From positions 186,001 through 250,000 of the forward strand of contig NZ_JARHTP010000006.1 in NCBI RefSeq assembly GCF_029223485.1: a DNA stretch of 64,000 nt. The letters are read 5' to 3'. This stretch comes from Streptomyces coacervatus (GTDB lineage Bacteria; Actinomycetota; Actinomycetes; Streptomycetales; Streptomycetaceae). The notes below the pieces were generated by a model. That model was not told the DNA's origin and ran no database searches. It saw nothing but the letters and a program-made list of their open reading frames with translations. Positions 60,752-64,000 of this stretch are shown here, piece by piece. Both the position numbers and the translations under genes were made by a program. Position 1 is the stretch's first letter; each line of letters starts with the position of its first letter.

Positions 60752-62292
60752 CGGAGGCGAGCGGCGAGGACCGCAACGCCTCCCGGATACGGCGCCGTAT
60801 CGGCGCGCAGACGGCGCGGACCCTGCTCGGGATGCGTGCGCTGGGCACCTCCGAGGGGCGCGCCGAACTGGCCGCCGCGGTGAGCCGGGAGACCGGGCGT
60901 CCGCTGAGCACACGGGACGAGGACACGGTCGCCGAGCAGTTGCTGGACGTGTTCCGGCACTGCGCCCAGGATCCGGACGGGCTGCTGGTGCTGGCGGGCG
61001 TGGTGCACGGCATGGATCCGTACGGTGTCCAGGTGTCCGCCGTGCAGCGGCTCGCCGACGAGTGGACCGCGGTCGGCTCGCTGGAGGGGCTGGCGGTCCT
61101 CGGTTCCTGGCGGTTCCTCGCCGAGGCGCTGAGCCCGCTGCAGCCGCTGCCGTATCCGTACAAGATGCGGTCCGCCCTGATCTGGCTCGCCACCGGACAG
61201 CGGCTGACCGAACCGCCGCCGCACGCCGAGAACCCCTGGCACGACTTCCTGTATCTGGCCGGGCAGAACACGGCCCCCGGTGAGCTGCCCCCGTGGATGT
61301 TCCACCTGGACGTGTGCGCCCCGTACATGAGCGGGGAGCAGAGCGAGGAGGTGATGGCCCGCAACCGGCACTGGTCGCTGGGCCTGGGGCTGTCCGAGCT
61401 GCTGGACGAGGAGCGGAACAGGGTGCGGGGGTCGTCGGTGTCGGGGGTGGCCCGGCAGCTGAGGCGGTATCTGGCGATCCGCATCGAGACGGACCCGCTG
61501 AACAACACCCGGTACAACGTGTTCCCCTCGCACATGTCGGACGGGCCGGGCCGTGGCTGGGTGCAGGGGCAGCCGCGGCACCAGGTGCCGGTGGAGCAGC
61601 TGGAGGACGTGGTCGGCTCGATCGTCCGGCAGACCGAGCGGCACCGGCGTGCGGGGCCGGCCGGCGGGGTCGAACCGGCGCCGCTCTTCCTGGAGTTCGT
61701 GCTGCCCTTCGAGCTGCTGAACCTGCCCGTGGAGTGGTGGCCGCACGGCTCGGACGGGGCGCTGCAGGTGACGCTGGCGAGCGAGTTCTCGGTGGTCATC
61801 CGCAGCCTGGACCGGCTGCAGAACCGGGAGTGGCACGAGTTCTGGAACACCCGCTGGCAGCAGCTCGGCGCGGACGAGCCGCCGTCGCGGTCGGTCTGCT
61901 ACGCGGGCGACACCCGGAGCCGGGCCGGGGTGCCGCACGCCCTGGAGCAGCGTCTCGACGACGAGCACCTGGTCGCCCTGGTGCTGAGCGAACCGCCGCT
62001 GACGGGCGTCGGGGACGGCAGCCAGGAGCTGCGGACGGCGTTGCGCAAGGGGCTGCCCGTGGTGATCTGGAACCGGGCGGACCGGGCCACGACGGGGCTG
62101 CGCGAGGTCCTGGACGAGTTGCTCGGCGACGGCCTGAAGCGGTTCCCGGCCAGGGTCGACGCCTACCGCCGCGAGGCCGCCGGCCACAACGGCGACGCCG
62201 CCTCCCCGGGCCATATCGGCCACATCGGCCGCCATCTGACGGTCCTGTGGGACGACGCCGAACGCAATCCGATGGATCCGGACCCGGCCTGA
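60748..62292 (+). CDS. VMAP-C domain protein (vWA-MoxR associated protein)
   Basis: This 514-residue protein has a helical N-terminal adaptor (about 15-105) with LLDVFRHCAQDPDGLLVLAGVVHGM, similar in pattern to that of the upstream TIR protein. A middle region (110-215) follows, and then the VMAP-C part (about 240-505) with LFLEFVLPFELLNLPVEWW at 313-331 and a late VVIWNRADRATTGLREVLDELL, typical of these proteins. In ternary systems VMAP links effector, MoxR and vWA proteins. The TTG start overlaps the TIR stop. No nucleotide-binding motif is seen. Confidence 0.78.
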   Translation: MTEASGEDRNASRIRRRIGAQTARTLLGMRALGTSEGRAELAAAVSRETGRPLSTRDEDTVAEQLLDVFRHCAQDPDGLLVLAGVVHGMDPYGVQVSAVQRLADEWTAVGSLEGLAVLGSWRFLAEALSPLQPLPYPYKMRSALIWLATGQRLTEPPPHAENPWHDFLYLAGQNTAPGELPPWMFHLDVCAPYMSGEQSEEVMARNRHWSLGLGLSELLDEERNRVRGSSVSGVARQLRRYLAIRIETDPLNNTRYNVFPSHMSDGPGRGWVQGQPRHQVPVEQLEDVVGSIVRQTERHRRAGPAGGVEPAPLFLEFVLPFELLNLPVEWWPHGSDGALQVTLASEFSVVIRSLDRLQNREWHEFWNTRWQQLGADEPPSRSVCYAGDTRSRAGVPHALEQRLDDEHLVALVLSEPPLTGVGDGSQELRTALRKGLPVVIWNRADRATTGLREVLDELLGDGLKRFPARVDAYRREAAGHNGDAASPGHIGHIGRHLTVLWDDAERNPMDPDPA

Positions 62293-62385
62293 CCGCGGGC
62301 GGGGGCACGTGCACAGCCGTACAACCCGTACGACCCGTACGACCGGACCGCGCAGTGCGTCCGGCAACCGGAGAGGACACCGCCG

Positions 62386-63309
62386 ATGTCGCCGACCGCC
62401 GAGCCCTGGGGCATCTACCGAGGAACGGGCCTGCCCGGCTCCGGCGCGGCCGCCGGGCCCTGGCCGCAGCCCCCGCCCTGGCGCCGGTTCGACGGCGGCC
62501 CCGACCTGCCCCCGCCGCCCGACGACCCGTACGCCTCGGCCGTACTCGGCGACGGGGCGAAGCCGCTGCCGGCCGCCCCCGACGAGGTCGAGCGGGTCAA
62601 CGCGGCGCTGGCACTGCGCCGTCCGCTGCTGGTGACCGGAGGACCCGGCACCGGCAAGTCGACGCTCGCGTACCGGATCGCCCGCGAACTGGACCTGGGC
62701 CGGGTGCTGCGCTGGCGCCTCACCAGCGTGTCCACCCTCCAGGAGGGCCTCTACGACGGGGCCGGCCGGCTCGGGCCGCTGGGCACCGCCTTTCTGCCGT
62801 ACCGCAGACCGCGCGTAGTGCTCCTCGACCGGCTGGACCGGGCGGAGCTCGCACTGCCGGAGGATCTGTGCACCGTGCTGGACGCGGGCGGGTTCACGGT
62901 GCCCGGGGCTCCCGCGCACGTGGCGACCGACGACGCCGCCGAGGCCGCCATCCCACTGCGCGGCGGCACCGTACGCTGTCACGCCTTCCCCCTCGTGGTG
63001 ATCACCACCGGCGGCGACCGCGACCTCTCGCCCGCACTCGCCGACCAGTGCGTCCCGTTGACGCTGCCGCCACCCACCCGGGAAACACTGCAGGCCATCG
63101 CGTCGGCCCGCTTCCCGCAGGACCTCGCCCAGGACATCGTCACCGCCTTCCTCGACCGCGCCGAAACGGCCCAGGGCCCGGCGGTACGCCGACTGCTCGA
63201 CGCCCTGCACCTGGCCACCGGGGGCGCACTGGCCTCACTCGCCGAGGGGCGCAGCTGGCAGGAGGCCCTGGACACGGTCTGGTCATGGACGGAGACGGAG
63301 CAGCCGTGA
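62386..63309 (+). CDS. MoxR-like AAA+ ATPase, degenerate catalytic motifs
   Basis: This 307-residue protein has a Pro/Gly-rich N-terminus (1-60) and a AAA+ core with Walker A GGPGTGKS (85-92). The region RWRLTSVSTLQEGLYD and RLGPLGTAFLPYRRPRVVLLDRLDRAELALPEDL follows that of the MoxR proteins paired with VMAP. However, Walker B has LLD148-R149 where Glu is normal, the sensor-1 stretch VITTGGDRD has Gly in place of Asn, and SPALADQC replaces the usual FLRRC with its arginine finger. The insert between YD and RLGPLGT also seems shorter than usual. It may bind but not hydrolyse ATP. GGAGAGG lies upstream of ATG 62386. The 93-base gap before it holds a CCGTACGAC direct repeat. Confidence 0.78.
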   Translation: MSPTAEPWGIYRGTGLPGSGAAAGPWPQPPPWRRFDGGPDLPPPPDDPYASAVLGDGAKPLPAAPDEVERVNAALALRRPLLVTGGPGTGKSTLAYRIARELDLGRVLRWRLTSVSTLQEGLYDGAGRLGPLGTAFLPYRRPRVVLLDRLDRAELALPEDLCTVLDAGGFTVPGAPAHVATDDAAEAAIPLRGGTVRCHAFPLVVITTGGDRDLSPALADQCVPLTLPPPTRETLQAIASARFPQDLAQDIVTAFLDRAETAQGPAVRRLLDALHLATGGALASLAEGRSWQEALDTVWSWTETEQP

Positions 63310-63349
63310 CCGCGCCGCGGATGTGGCCCGCGCCGCCACCGGAGGAACC

Positions 63350-64000
63350 ATGACCCCACCCCCCACCTGGCCCCCACTGCCACCCGAACTCCCCGCCGCC
63401 CTCCGCCGCACCGGCACCGCACTCCAACGGCCCGCCGGGCACCCGGCAGGAACCCGATGGGATGTCGCCGTGGTCGCCGACTCCGGCCCCACCATGGGGA
63501 TTTGGGAACCGACAGTGGCAGCGTTCGCGCGTGAGCTGCGGCGAGCCGGGTGCTTCGGGCGGATCACCGTGCACCGGCTCCCGTACGGGGGCGGGAGGGG
63601 CCCGGCGACGCTGGCGCAGCACGGTGCGGCGGGCCGGCTGACGCTGCTGCTCACCGATGGTGCCGGGCCGCACTGGCGCGACCATGGCGTGGAGCCGTTG
63701 CTGCGCCGCTGGGCGCAGGCCGGGCCGGTCTGTCTGATCCATCTGCTGCCGCATCCGGCGTGGCCGGTGACGGGTCTGCGCGGCTGGCAGGTGCAGCTGC
63801 GCTCCCCCGCGCCGGGAGCGCCCAACAACCGGCTGCGCTGGCGGGCCCGCGGTCTGGGCCCCGACCCGGACGATCTGCCGCCGGCGCCGGGCCATCCCGA
63901 CGTACCGGTCCCGGTGCTCGAACTGTCCGCCCGCTGGCTGGACGCCTGGGCATGTCTGCTGGGCGGCGCGCCCCCGCGCTGGCTGCCGCTCACCGTGACC
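63350..64000 (+). CDS. vWA-like (SAV_2336-type) protein, partial
   Basis: The open frame runs from ATG 63350 to the window edge without a stop (217 residues seen). GGAGGAACC precedes the ATG. It has a Pro-rich N-terminus (1-30), then a vWA-like core: DVAVVADSGPTMGIW, with MIDAS-like D44-S-G-P-T48, and LTLLLTDGAGPHWRDHG with TDG. It continues LHLLPHPAWPVTGL, NNRLRWRARGLG and VPVPVLELSARWLDAW, matching the SAV_2336-type N-terminal region found beside MoxR genes in Streptomyces. It lies 40 bases after the MoxR gene. The C-terminal domain, often an effector, lies outside the window. Confidence 0.75.
   Translation, partial: MTPPPTWPPLPPELPAALRRTGTALQRPAGHPAGTRWDVAVVADSGPTMGIWEPTVAAFARELRRAGCFGRITVHRLPYGGGRGPATLAQHGAAGRLTLLLTDGAGPHWRDHGVEPLLRRWAQAGPVCLIHLLPHPAWPVTGLRGWQVQLRSPAPGAPNNRLRWRARGLGPDPDDLPPAPGHPDVPVPVLELSARWLDAWACLLGGAPPRWLPLTVT

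Noticed and set aside
60496..63210. A 904-codon leftward open frame opposite the VMAP and MoxR genes
   Set aside because: It spans three recognised genes and their gaps and has a Gln/Arg/His-rich antisense composition.

Overview
The window is chromosomal DNA from a Streptomyces or close actinomycete relative. GC is very high, many starts are GTG or TTG, genes often overlap by 4 bases (ATGA/GTGA), and the content is typical of the genus: WhiJ/DUF397/ATPase trio, tricorn protease, SepX/GlpR, DUF1876, DUF6227, FruR-FruK-FruA. Roughly 65 protein genes and one tRNA-Ala gene cover it densely. No rRNA, CRISPR array or insertion sequence was seen.

Layout. 1-3.8 kb: a nickel/cobalt ECF importer (NikMN-NikQ-NikO) behind a near-consensus Nur box, with ohrR coupled to its last gene, then ohr. 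3.8-9 kb: a serine hydrolase, DUF1876, a lipoprotein/response regulator/kinase set like CseABC, and a secreted guanyl-specific RNase with a barstar partner. 9-14.3 kb: an ABC exporter operon ending in a YncE-propeller/phosphoesterase. 14.5-22 kb: DMT transporter, YbaK deacylase, methyltransferase plus salicylate synthase, aldo/keto reductase, a WhiJ/DUF397/ATPase trio, a RelBE-type pair and a cysteine hydrolase. 22-29 kb: small membrane protein, MMPL exporter, TetR regulator, tricorn protease. 29-34.4 kb: MerR-flanked monooxygenase/hydrolase/SDR operon and exonuclease III. 35-44 kb: tRNA-Ala, sepX/glpR, acetyltransferase, mogA-moaC-glp-galU, 5-FTHF cyclo-ligase, penicillin acylase. 44-55.5 kb: antiporter, MFS, FmdB behind a CIRCE-like element, MTA phosphorylase, SAF protein, MscL, LtrA, P1 peptidase, L,D-transpeptidase and small proteins. 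55.5-59.9 kb: the fructose PTS operon.

The most notable part is the last 4 kb (59.9-64.0 kb, running off the window). It encodes an EAD-TIR protein, a VMAP-type protein, a MoxR-like AAA+ protein and a vWA-like protein in one direction. This fits the NTP-dependent vWA-MoxR-VMAP ternary conflict systems known from comparative genomics, here with a TIR effector. The TIR protein and the VMAP protein appear to carry related N-terminal adaptor domains. The MoxR protein has lost several residues normally needed for ATP hydrolysis. This looks like a variant of an immune or programmed-death system.

All assignments come from reading the sequence and recalling family features. No database search was run.
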